In this document: positions 8,371 to 15,075 of the stretch, piece by piece
Layout: each line of letters opens with the position of its first letter
Numbering within the stretch: the stretch's first letter is position 1
Assembly: GCA_029987025.1 (NCBI GenBank)
Contig: DALTWQ010000021.1
Coordinates: 1-17,451 of the forward strand
DNA length: 17,451 bases
Reading direction: 5' to 3'
Source: Methanocorpusculum sp.
GTDB taxonomy: Archaea > Halobacteriota > Methanomicrobia > Methanomicrobiales > Methanocorpusculaceae
Notes under the pieces: generated by a model
Databases searched by the model: none
The model's input: the letters and a program-made list of their open reading frames with translations, nothing else
Told to the model about the DNA's origin: nothing
Made by a program: the position numbers and the translations under genes

Positions 8371-8703
8371 ATGTCCGGCGAGTACGTCAGTATCAGGGAA
8401 TCTGTATTAGAGAAGCTGGAAGCGAATCTTTCGGAGATGCAGCGCCGCTTCGGTGTTGATACGCTCGGGATTTTCGGCTCAGTTTCCCGCGGAGAAGATA
8501 CTGCCGACTCTGATGTTGATGTGCTGTACCGGTTTGATGAGGAACATGGAAGGCTTTCTGATATTGTAGGTCTCCATGATTATCTTGCAGATCTTTTCGG
8601 GCGTGAGGTTGATTTGATTTCTGTCGAGTTTGTATCTCCGCTGATTAAAGATGCTGTTTTTGCAGATGCAAAACTCTATGGTGCGGTAAGGAGCCTTGCA
8701 TGA
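8371..8703 (+). CDS. mntA: MNT-type nucleotidyltransferase antitoxin MntA (orphan copy 1)
   Basis: This 110-residue protein is a minimal nucleotidyltransferase of the kind that neutralises HEPN toxins by adding AMP to a toxin tyrosine (HepT/MntA systems). The catalytic signature GS-x10-D-x-D is complete: G36-S37 and D48-V49-D50, in the segment FGSVSRGEDTADSDVDVLY. The third acidic position is D81 in LFGREVDLISV. I chose the ATG at 8371 rather than the in-frame ATG at 8362 because MSGEYVSIRE aligns with the N-termini of the two other copies and because promoter spacing then matches copy 2. The stop overlaps an ATG in the ATGA arrangement typical of mntA-hepT pairs, but only a 21-codon hepT stub follows. 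It is closer in sequence to copy 3 than to copy 2. Confidence 0.9.
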   Translation: MSGEYVSIRESVLEKLEANLSEMQRRFGVDTLGIFGSVSRGEDTADSDVDVLYRFDEEHGRLSDIVGLHDYLADLFGREVDLISVEFVSPLIKDAVFADAKLYGAVRSLA

Positions 8704-8765
8704 GTCTGGGCGATGCTGTTCTTTTAGAACACATGTATGCAGAATGCAGGAAAATTACCCGGTAG
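8700..8765 (+). pseudogene. Truncated relic of a HEPN toxin gene (hepT)
   Basis: An ATG overlapping the mntA stop (ATGA) opens a frame of only 21 codons, MSLGDAVLLEHMYAECRKIT plus a final R, ending in TAG. It aligns without gaps to the N-terminus of the hepT after the third mntA: DAVLLEHMYAECRKIT against DKLLLSHIIEQCDKII, sharing D, LL, H, C, K and I at the same spacing. It also resembles the second hepT (HHIQDEC). The rest of the gene, including the catalytic R-x4-H region, is absent; the oligo-T tract and the convergent flavoprotein gene follow at once. It is therefore best read as a deleted hepT and not as a functional toxin. Confidence 0.7.
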
Positions 8766-8769
8766 ATTT

Positions 8770-8781
8770 GTAAAAAAAGAA
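8770..8781 (-). terminator. Oligo-T terminator of the flavoprotein gene
   Basis: On the minus strand the sequence just after the flavoprotein stop is AATTC followed by seven T residues (8772-8778). It is an archaeal oligo-T terminator candidate without a stem. Confidence 0.45.
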
Positions 8782-8784
8782 TTT

Positions 8785-9381
8785 TTATTTCTGCGCCTGC
8801 ATCATCTGCAGTGCAATCTCTTTTCCGCGGGTGTATGCATATTCTCTTAGTTCAGGCGTGGTTTTTCCGCCCAGCTTTGTATCCATGCCGGGGAAGAGAA
8901 TATTTTCGCGGTAGGGAAATCCCGAGTCGTTGAAAAATGCCCGCATAGTCGGAAATGCCGCATCAAAGATATTTCCGGCATCCTGACCGGCTGTTGATAC
9001 GAAGACGCCGAGGTGTGTTCTGAGGTGTTTTTCATCGAACACAAGTGTTTTTGTGCGGAACTTCTGCGCCCAGAGGAACTGGCCGCGGTCGACAAATCCT
9101 TTCATCTCGGATGTAACGGTCATTGAATATATGGGAGATGCAAGAACCAGGATGTCACTTGCGGCAATATCGTCGAAAAGAGGCGTCAGTTCATCTTTTA
9201 TGACGCAGATGCCTTTTTTGTGGCAGGCATTGCAGCCCTTGCAGTTCTTAAACGGAATATCAGCAAGACGGACAAACTTTGCCTCAGCACCCGCCTCTTC
9301 GGCACCTTTGAGGAAAGATGCAAGAAGGGTTTCCGTGTTTCCGTTCTTTCTGGGACTCCCGCTTACAGCAAGAATTTTCAT
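8785..9381 (-). CDS. Iron-sulfur flavoprotein / NADPH-dependent FMN reductase family
   Basis: This 198-residue flavodoxin-fold protein carries the FMN phosphate-binding loop SGSPRKNGNT (residues 7-16) and the flavin-contacting segment LASPIYSMTVTSEMKGFVDR near 80-100. A compact cysteine motif C-x2-C-x2-C-x5-C (C47, C50, C53, C59) matches the 4Fe-4S ligands of the Isf family known from Methanosarcina. These homodimeric electron carriers take electrons from ferredoxin and have been linked to oxygen or peroxide detoxification; the exact role here is not shown by sequence. The gene lies convergent to the first mntA and divergent from the second. It seems unrelated to the toxin-antitoxin genes and may mark where a duplication or deletion broke the first locus. 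Confidence 0.88.
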   Translation of the reverse strand: MKILAVSGSPRKNGNTETLLASFLKGAEEAGAEAKFVRLADIPFKNCKGCNACHKKGICVIKDELTPLFDDIAASDILVLASPIYSMTVTSEMKGFVDRGQFLWAQKFRTKTLVFDEKHLRTHLGVFVSTAGQDAGNIFDAAFPTMRAFFNDSGFPYRENILFPGMDTKLGGKTTPELREYAYTRGKEIALQMMQAQK

Positions 9382-9402
9382 ATGTAGTTATTGGTCTTAA
9401 GG

Positions 9403-9413
9403 ATATTTTATAG
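9403..9413 (-). promoter_or_regulatory. TATA box of the flavoprotein gene
   Basis: On the minus strand the sequence CACTATAAAATATCC places a TATA box (TATAAAATAT) about 22-32 bases before the ATG at 9381. That spacing predicts transcription starting at or next to the start codon, a leaderless mRNA. No Shine-Dalgarno sequence is present, in agreement. Confidence 0.6.
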
Positions 9414-9460
9414 TGTTTGTTTCAGGCAGTTCTGCAGGATGTGATGACATTTCCGCGTAC

Positions 9461-9472
9461 AAAAAGCATATC
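9461..9472 (+). promoter_or_regulatory. Promoter element of the second mntA
   Basis: AAAAAGCATATC is identical to the element before the first mntA and lies at the same 29-base distance from the start codon. The flanking bases differ, so identity and spacing suggest functional conservation. The flanking direct repeat of copy 1 is absent here. Confidence 0.5.
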
Positions 9473-9501
9473 CTTTCTTAAGACAAATAGTATGATAGAA
9501 C

Positions 9502-9846
9502 ATGACGGCTGAATACACCAGCATCAGAAAACCGGTTATGGAAAAACTTGAAGCAAACCTGCCGGAGCTGCAGCGCCGCTTCGGAGTTGCTGATATTGCT
9601 GTATTCGGTTCTGTCGCCCGCGGTGAAGATACCGCAGATTCTGATGTAGATATCCTCTACCGGTTTGCAGATGATAATCAGGTTACCACTGCTCTTTTCT
9701 TCGAGTTTGCCGCATATCTTGAAACTCTTTTCGGAAGAAAGACTGATCTTGTATCCTTCGACTACATAGACCCCTACATCAGACCGTATGTTGAAAAAGA
9801 CATGCTCATCTGCGGGGCAAAACCAGCTGCCGAGGCTGCTGTATGA
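9502..9846 (+). CDS. mntA: MNT-type nucleotidyltransferase antitoxin MntA (copy 2)
   Basis: This 114-residue minimal nucleotidyltransferase is the antitoxin of a complete HEPN/MNT pair. It keeps the catalytic signature GS-x10-D-x-D in FGSVARGEDTADSDVDILY and the third acidic residue in LFGRKTDLVSFDY. The N-terminus MTAEYTSIRKPVMEKLEANL is shared with the other two copies, but the C-terminal half differs, with FEFAAYLE and the ending AKPAAEAAV. The stop overlaps the hepT start by four bases (ATGA), implying translational coupling. By family knowledge MntA transfers AMP to the tyrosine next to the HepT active site. A TATA-like element lies 29 bases upstream and there is no Shine-Dalgarno sequence. 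Confidence 0.93.
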   Translation: MTAEYTSIRKPVMEKLEANLPELQRRFGVADIAVFGSVARGEDTADSDVDILYRFADDNQVTTALFFEFAAYLETLFGRKTDLVSFDYIDPYIRPYVEKDMLICGAKPAAEAAV

Positions 9847-10190
9847 GTTCAGTCAAAGATCCGAAGGTGTTTCTTCACCATATACAGGATGAATGCGGTT
9901 TTATCATTGAGACGATGAGTAAACTCTCTCTTGATGAGTTTCTTTCAAACCGGCTCGTTCAGGGAAGTATGCGCAATTCAGTGATGATTATTGGAGAAGC
10001 TGTTGCCCATCTGTCTGCAGAATTTCAGTCGGAGCATGCAGAGATTCCCTGGCAGCAGATTAAAGATACAAGAAACCGGTATATCCACGGTTATTTCTCC
10101 ATCGATTTAATGCGGATGTGGACTCTGCTGACGGATGATATTCCTGCATTAAAGCCGAAGATTGACACCCTGCTGCAGTCTCTGGAATAA
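9843..10190 (+). CDS. hepT: HEPN-domain ribonuclease toxin HepT (copy 2)
   Basis: This 115-residue all-helical HEPN protein is the toxin partner of the preceding mntA. The catalytic motif R-x4-H-x-Y is intact: R77, H82 and Y84 in DTRNRYIHGYF. Arg and His form the RNase active site, and the Tyr is the residue AMPylated by MntA in studied systems. A further family landmark is the helix MRNSVMIIGEAVAHLS (residues 43-58). Length is normal and no lesion is visible, so the pair looks functional. The next gene on the same strand starts 21 bases later, so they could share a transcript. Confidence 0.92.
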   Translation: MSSVKDPKVFLHHIQDECGFIIETMSKLSLDEFLSNRLVQGSMRNSVMIIGEAVAHLSAEFQSEHAEIPWQQIKDTRNRYIHGYFSIDLMRMWTLLTDDIPALKPKIDTLLQSLE

Positions 10191-10211
10191 TTTTATCACA
10201 TATCTCTCAGC

Positions 10212-11270
10212 ATGAAACAGCGAATGGATATCATCTACCCCTCCATACAGGATTCGTCAGCCGAAGGCATGCTTGACGTATTAATATCCATTCCGTTCGA
10301 GCACCTGAATCACTCATTTCATCTGCAGATTCCAAAAGCCCTCTACGAAGGGGCGAAGGCTGCCTCGAAAAAGGCGCTGATTCCATCCGGCATAGGCGAT
10401 GCCTGGCTTCCCGGCTATTACCGCTCGTTCATTGAGGACAAAAAGCAGATTCCGTTTTTCACGGCTCTTCTCAAACCGTTTCGGGCAATCCGTAAAGAGC
10501 AGGAACTTGATTCCGACCGGTATCTTGAGCTTCTGACAGCCTATGTGCAGGGGCTGCCCTACGACCGTGAAAAAACTGCGTCCCTTGACATTGCACCCCG
10601 GTTTCCTGTTGAGACGGCCGCTGATAAAAAAGGCATCTGCAGCGATAAAAGTCTGCTTCTTGCAGCGATGCTTTCGATTGAAGGATATGCCTGTGCAATC
10701 CTTCATTTCGGCCCTGAGCATCATGCAGCAGTGGGTATTCCAGCCCCGGACGGGTTTGATTTTAAAAAGACCGGCTATGCCATCATCGAGACGACGGTTG
10801 TATCCTACATCGGAAGCGAGCCGTGCACGCCTGAAGGTGTCCGCGAGGTGAAGCGTCCGAAGGTGATTCCGGTCGGAAACGGTACGAAGACGTACAGCGC
10901 CATACGCGATACGGCAAAAATTCTTGCGGTCACCCGCACCCTTGCGGAGAAGCTGAATCCGGAAGGGACGCTTGTATCCGAGCTGAAACGCCTGCAGGCA
11001 TCTATTGCTGAGCAGACTGAGTCTCTCCGCTCTGTGAAGGCTGAGCTGGAAAGCCCTGATATCTCTTTTGAGCGGGATGCTGAACTGCGGCCGGAAGCAC
11101 GTGCCCGGGTGCTTACTCTGCAGCAGACCATCAGGCAGTATAATGCGTTAGCGGATGAGTTTTCCGACGCACAGAAACTTGCCGCATTCATTCACACAAA
11201 CCGCCTCGACAGAAAAGCGGTGATGCGGGGCATTCTGGCGAACATTCATAATAATTCAAATCAAAAATAA
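10212..11270 (+). CDS. Transglutaminase-like (cysteine protease fold) protein
   Basis: This 352-residue protein has a transglutaminase-like core. C143 in KKGICSDKSLLLAAML is the expected nucleophile at the start of the core helix. H170 or H171 in GPEHHAAVG is the expected histidine, and E193 in GYAIIETT sits where an aspartate usually completes the triad. The segment YVQGLPYDRE (111-120) upstream fits the family. Residues 1-100 form an N-terminal region I do not recognise. Residues of roughly 225-335 are charged and helical with likely coiled coil (LVSELKRLQASIAEQTESL). No signal peptide or membrane segment is obvious, so it is probably cytoplasmic. Its substrate and reaction are unknown; such domains act as peptidases or are inactive. 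It sits 21 bases after hepT and 12 bases before the AlbA_2 gene. The start lacks a ribosome binding site, and M5 is an alternative. Confidence 0.72.
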   Translation: MKQRMDIIYPSIQDSSAEGMLDVLISIPFEHLNHSFHLQIPKALYEGAKAASKKALIPSGIGDAWLPGYYRSFIEDKKQIPFFTALLKPFRAIRKEQELDSDRYLELLTAYVQGLPYDREKTASLDIAPRFPVETAADKKGICSDKSLLLAAMLSIEGYACAILHFGPEHHAAVGIPAPDGFDFKKTGYAIIETTVVSYIGSEPCTPEGVREVKRPKVIPVGNGTKTYSAIRDTAKILAVTRTLAEKLNPEGTLVSELKRLQASIAEQTESLRSVKAELESPDISFERDAELRPEARARVLTLQQTIRQYNALADEFSDAQKLAAFIHTNRLDRKAVMRGILANIHNNSNQK

Positions 11271-11282
11271 ATCATAATTAAG

Positions 11283-12971
11283 ATGCTGACTGATGCCGAA
11301 GCACAGAAAGTTTTTGACGCATTTCTTGAAAGCATAGTGGACCAAACAATAATAGAAACTGAAATAATTGAATGTAAATCAGCGGCGAGAAGTTTTGGTG
11401 ATGATGATCTCGGAAAATATTTTTCTGCATTAAGCAATGAAGCAAATCTGGCAAACTCTAACTCTGCCTGGCTTATTTTTGGAATCAGCAATAATGGGGA
11501 AATTCGCGGGACATCATATCTCCGGACACAGCAGGAACGCAATGAAACCAAAAAGAAACTTGCAGATGCAATAAATGAGCACTATACGTTTCTTACTCTC
11601 TATGAACTGCAAAAGAATGGTAAACGTATTTTAATGATGGAAATACCTGCAGCACCTCAGGGGATTCCGATTTCATTCAAAGGACACTACTATGCAAGAA
11701 ACGGAGAGTCTACAGTCCCTCTGTCGATTCAGAAAATAGAACTGATACGTGCTCAGAATACTGATTGGAGTAAAGCTATCCTTCCGGAAGCAGCACTGGA
11801 TGATTTGGATGAGGGGGCCATAGCCTTCGCCAGAGAAAAATACCGCGAAAAATATCCTGCTCTTGCAAAAGAAATGGATAACTGGGATACAGTAACTTTT
11901 CTAAATAAATCAAAAATTACTATCAATGGTAAAATAACCCGTGCTGCTATACTTCTTCTCGGGAAATCTGAATCGGACCATTATATCTCACCGGCTCAAG
12001 CAAAAATTAAATGGATTCTGAAAAATGATAACGGGATAGAACGTGATTACTACATAGCGACGTGTCCGTTTATTCTTGCTGTCGAAAAAATATATCAGAA
12101 AATAATCAATCTCAAATACAGATATCTTCAGATAGGGACTCTATTTCCACAGGAGGTTGACCAGTATGAGCCGTACCTTATCAGAGAAGCCCTGCATAAC
12201 GCAATTGCACATCAGAACTATGCATTAAATGGAGTTATCAATATAGTTCAGGATGAAAATACTCTCAGGGTCACTAACTTGGGTTCATTTATCCCCGGAA
12301 CAGTAGAAAATGTACTGAGATGCGATGCACCGGAAGAACGCTATAGAAATGCTTTTCTTGCCAATGCGATGGTTAATTATAATATGGTTGACACAATTGG
12401 GAGCGGGATTAAAAAAATGTTTAATTTGCAGGCAGAAAGGTGTTTTCCTCTTCCGGAATATACACTGACAGAAAATAAGACAGAAGTTCTCTTTATTGGA
12501 AAAGTGCTTGATTTAGATTATGCAAATCTGCTTATCCGGAATAAGTCACTTAGTCTTCCGGATATCATTCTTCTTGATAAAGTTCAGAAACGAAAAGAGT
12601 TGACTGATGAAGAGGATGAGTACCTCCGGAAAAAGAAATTCATTCGCGGTAGAAAAACAAATAGAATTATATCAAGTTCTTTAGCGGCATCAACAGGTCA
12701 AAAGGTTGAACACTCTAAGGTGAAAGGGCTGACAACTCAAGGGTATGAAACAGTAATTCTGGAAAGATTAAATGAATATAAAACTCTCACGAGAAATGAG
12801 ATTGATGGAATTCTGGAAAATATGCTTCCAAACTATTTTACTATAAATCAGAAGAAAAACAAGGTGAATTATTTACTATCAGGGTTGCGGAAAAAAGGGG
12901 AAATAATAAACACTGGAAGCAAAACAAATTCCAGGTGGGTACTTGTTAAAGATACATTAAAGAAACGTTAA
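11283..12971 (+). CDS. AlbA_2 (Schlafen-like) / GHKL ATPase / winged-helix protein
   Basis: This 562-residue protein has three recognisable parts. Residues about 20-150 are an AlbA_2 domain, with the signature IETEIIECKSAARSF, then NLANSNSAWLIFGISNNGEI, and YYARNGESTVPLS. Residues about 297-405 resemble a GHKL ATPase module, with the N-box REALHNAIAHQNY (301-313) and a glycine motif TIGSGIKKMF (371-380). The C-terminal 130 residues contain winged-helix-like segments (ELTDEEDEYLRKKKFI and NKVNYLLSGLRKKGEIIN). Such proteins are annotated as putative transcriptional regulators and also turn up in defence islands; the function here is not established. The gene is visibly more AT-rich than polC and rich in AAA and AAT codons, which suggests horizontal transfer. 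Its last codons (VKDTLKKR) already belong to the 11-bp periodic repeat that continues downstream. Confidence 0.85.
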   Translation: MLTDAEAQKVFDAFLESIVDQTIIETEIIECKSAARSFGDDDLGKYFSALSNEANLANSNSAWLIFGISNNGEIRGTSYLRTQQERNETKKKLADAINEHYTFLTLYELQKNGKRILMMEIPAAPQGIPISFKGHYYARNGESTVPLSIQKIELIRAQNTDWSKAILPEAALDDLDEGAIAFAREKYREKYPALAKEMDNWDTVTFLNKSKITINGKITRAAILLLGKSESDHYISPAQAKIKWILKNDNGIERDYYIATCPFILAVEKIYQKIINLKYRYLQIGTLFPQEVDQYEPYLIREALHNAIAHQNYALNGVINIVQDENTLRVTNLGSFIPGTVENVLRCDAPEERYRNAFLANAMVNYNMVDTIGSGIKKMFNLQAERCFPLPEYTLTENKTEVLFIGKVLDLDYANLLIRNKSLSLPDIILLDKVQKRKELTDEEDEYLRKKKFIRGRKTNRIISSSLAASTGQKVEHSKVKGLTTQGYETVILERLNEYKTLTRNEIDGILENMLPNYFTINQKKNKVNYLLSGLRKKGEIINTGSKTNSRWVLVKDTLKKR

Positions 12972-13275
12972 AGGTACATTATGTATATGATTCAGAAACG
13001 GATGAATTGCCGTCTAATCTGAAATTAGAGCATAATTCAGGCTTAACTATGTCGTTAAAGAAACGTTAACGGTACGTTAATAAAAGCGGGCATCAGAAAC
13101 GGATGAATAAGTGTCTAAACTGATATTAGGGAAGATTCCCGGCTTACTTATATCGTTAAAGACGTTAAAGATGCATTAATGATATGAGATTCAGAAACGG
13201 ATGAATTATCGTCTAAACTTAAATTAGAGCAGAATTCTGTCTTAAATGTGTCGTTAAAGAAACGTTAAAGAATTG
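12944..13275 (+). repeat. Tandem repeat array with 11-bp iterons and ~99-bp higher-order units
   Basis: Iterons of the form C(G/A)TTAA(A)G recur at 11-base steps. They start at 12944, 12955, 12966 and 12977; then 13053, 13064 and 13075; then 13154, 13163 and 13174; then 13252 and 13263. One step is 9 rather than 11. The clusters are 98, 101 and 98 bases apart, close to nine helical turns. Between clusters 1-2, 2-3 and 3-4 a perfect 16-base core TCAGAAACGGATGAAT occurs at 12992, 13093 and 13191, followed by a variable but near-palindromic segment (for example AGCAGAATTCTGTCT in unit 3, GGGAAGATTCCC in unit 2). The fourth unit is cut short. All frames contain stops, so it is not coding apart from the overlap with the AlbA_2 gene end. 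It is most like a multi-operator or iteron region. Confidence 0.85.
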
Positions 13276-13281
13276 ATTGGG

Positions 13282-13349
13282 TTCTGATTGGTGTTTACAA
13301 AATTTGTTGTGCGATACGTCACACTTCAAATGAATCGCACCAATCAGAA
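13282..13349. terminator. Inverted repeat at a convergent gene boundary, possible bidirectional terminator
   Basis: The arms TTCTGATTGGTG (13282-13293) and CACCAATCAGAA (13338-13349) are perfect 12-bp reverse complements separated by 44 bases. A second nested pair, GTGCGAT and ATCGCAC, pairs inside. It lies between the AlbA_2 repeat array and the convergent DUF3006 gene. A terminator, an mRNA 3' stem, or the remnant of a small inverted-repeat element are all possible. There is no oligo-T tract directly after either arm, which weakens the terminator reading. Confidence 0.45.
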
Positions 13350-13361
13350 TCTTTTCCGCTT

Positions 13362-13595
13362 CTATTCCCGGTTCTTTTTCATCAGCCGCTCATGCAGTTC
13401 TGCAATCCGTTCCCGTGCGGCTTTTGTCTCTTCTTCATTTACGGCGAAGGAAAGAGACAGGATGTCTCCGGTCTTTACTCCTGCGGGCAGTTCCGCGAGT
13501 GAAAACACCCCGAGCGGCTCTTCTTCGTCCCCGCGTCTGAGAAGAAGAGATGCTCTATCTCCTTCTATCTCGTCAACTGTTACCAGGACGGTCAT
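13362..13595 (-). CDS. DUF3006 family protein
   Basis: This is a 77-residue acidic protein matching the DUF3006 pattern: a short beta-rich N-terminus (VLVTVDEIEGDRASLLLRRG), a middle segment FSLAELPAGVKTGDILSLSF, and a C-terminal charged helix of E/R/K residues (ETKAARERIAELHERLMKK). The biochemical role of the family is unknown. DUF3006 genes are often found next to ComEC-like metallo-beta-lactamase-fold genes, exactly as here. It overlaps the upstream gene by four bases (ATGA), so the two are translationally coupled and probably act together. Confidence 0.8.
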   Translation of the reverse strand: MTVLVTVDEIEGDRASLLLRRGDEEEPLGVFSLAELPAGVKTGDILSLSFAVNEEETKAARERIAELHERLMKKNRE

Positions 13596-14623
13596 GCGTA
13601 CACTGCCTCTCCGCTGCCGGTTACAAACTCGGCTGCTGCGCTGTACGGCAGATTATTTTCGGTCTTTACCGAGTAGGCGCTGCCGTCTGATGAGATTACG
13701 ACTGTGCCGTCGATGTCAGTTCTGTACAGGTACTTCGTGTACTTGTTAAGGCGCTTTAATGCATCCTTGTGCGGGTGGCCGTAGGAGTTTTCATCACCGA
13801 CGCTGATTACCGAGACGGTCGGGCTGACTGCTTTTAAGAAGGGTGATGAGGATGACGAGTAGCTTCCGTGATGACCTGCTTTGAGGATGTCAGCGTCGAT
13901 GTCTGCGCCGGTCGATATGATGTATTCTTCAGTTTCGGTTGTTGCATCTCCGGTCAGAAGATAGGATACGGTGCCGTATGTTACTTTTATGACGGCCGAG
14001 TTGTCGTTTACATCGTCGGACAGATACTCTTTCGGCGGAGACAGTACTTTTATGGTGACTCCTTTCCACGGTGAGGTGATGGTATCTCCTGCGGTGACAA
14101 CGCTGCAGGGGATGTTTTCTTCGTCGAGATAGGTCATCAGTTTTTCATAGGTTGCTGATGTGTGGATGAATCCGTTGTCATAGTATACTTTTGCGGGGTA
14201 TGCTGAGAGGACGGTTTTTGCTGAACCTATGTGGTCATAGTCCTGGTGGGTTATGAGTATGAATTCGAGCTGTTTTACGCCTAAGGCATTGAGGTATGAG
14301 GTGATTGCGGCAGTCGAGTCGATGTCGTTTTTCTGATTGGATTTTCCTGCGTCAACGAGGGCGTATTTTCCGTCTTTGGAGAGGAGGATGCAGTCTGCCT
14401 GCCCGACGTTTATGACGTGCACTGAAAGGGCCGCGGGGTCGGTTATCTGGATTGAGGATGGTATTGAGTATGTGCCGGAGGAGCCGAGGATGGTTTCAAA
14501 TCCGCCGTTTATGCCCGCCCCGCCGAAGATTACGATGAGGGCGATTATGATTATGCTTGTGATAATCGTTTTCTGTTTTTTCTGGTTCGCTTTTGTGTTC
14601 CGCCGCGATTTTTTCTGAGCCAT
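13592..14623 (-). CDS. Membrane-anchored ComEC-like metallo-beta-lactamase-fold hydrolase
   Basis: This 343-residue protein resembles the C-terminal hydrolase domain of ComEC/Rec2 as a stand-alone protein. A lysine-rich N-terminus (residues 1-18) is followed by one membrane segment (about 19-36), so the catalytic domain is probably extracytoplasmic and anchored. The metal motif H-x-D-x-D-H is complete in LITHQDYDHIG (H126, D128, D130, H131). Later ligands are D226 in LLTGDAT, H251/H252 in KAGHHGSYSSSS, and H283 in SYGHPHKDAL. The natural substrate is unproven; nuclease or phosphodiesterase activity would fit the family. There is no channel domain, so it is not a full DNA uptake protein. A TATA-like stretch (about 14631-14642) lies too close to the ATG to drive it in the usual way, so the promoter is uncertain. 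Confidence 0.88.
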   Translation of the reverse strand: MAQKKSRRNTKANQKKQKTIITSIIIIALIVIFGGAGINGGFETILGSSGTYSIPSSIQITDPAALSVHVINVGQADCILLSKDGKYALVDAGKSNQKNDIDSTAAITSYLNALGVKQLEFILITHQDYDHIGSAKTVLSAYPAKVYYDNGFIHTSATYEKLMTYLDEENIPCSVVTAGDTITSPWKGVTIKVLSPPKEYLSDDVNDNSAVIKVTYGTVSYLLTGDATTETEEYIISTGADIDADILKAGHHGSYSSSSSPFLKAVSPTVSVISVGDENSYGHPHKDALKRLNKYTKYLYRTDIDGTVVISSDGSAYSVKTENNLPYSAAAEFVTGSGEAVYA

Positions 14624-14869
14624 GGTTATGTATATTATAAAGTGCCGCGGTATGAAATAGGTATCGAAGGGGTTTTAGTCAGCTTCAGTTTTGAGACTAT
14701 GTCTCCTGCTCAAATCAAAAACAATCAGACAAAACAGAGTTCAGATGCACAGTTCAGGCGGGTCATCACTCCGCCTTACCTGCACGTACTTATATGAGTT
14801 AGTTTAAACTCACTTTTTTATACGCGGGGTGAGGATATAAGTTTTATCCTCGCTGCAGACACAGGGTTG

Positions 14870-14907
14870 AAAATGATGTATGGTAGTAAATACCAGAACA
14901 TCATTTT
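14870..14907. repeat. Long imperfect inverted repeat (hairpin)
   Basis: The arms AAAATGATGT and ACATCATTTT are perfect 10-bp complements, continued inward by GGTA/TACC after a short asymmetric internal loop, with a GTAAA loop. It is the strongest single hairpin of the region. Neither side has an adjacent gene end, so it is not an obvious terminator. Confidence 0.6.
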
Positions 14908-15075
14908 GATCAACAGCTGTGCACATCCTGATGTGATGATTTCAAGATGAAATGAGAAGAATAAACTAAATTTCATATAAGTACGGCACCCCTTTTGGGA
15001 ATGCCGCTTATCTATTAGTCTGGATGTATGGTAAATTGATATGTTTTGATTTGTTATTCTGATTTTTATACAAAA

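Noticed and set aside
10314..10724. Minus-strand frame opposite the transglutaminase-like gene
   Set aside because: It lacks a start signal, and the plus strand encodes a recognisable domain with ordered catalytic residues.
12944..13275. CRISPR array
   Set aside because: The units are about 99 bp with diverged interiors and 11-bp sub-repeats; there are no 25-40 bp repeats with unique equal-length spacers and no cas genes.
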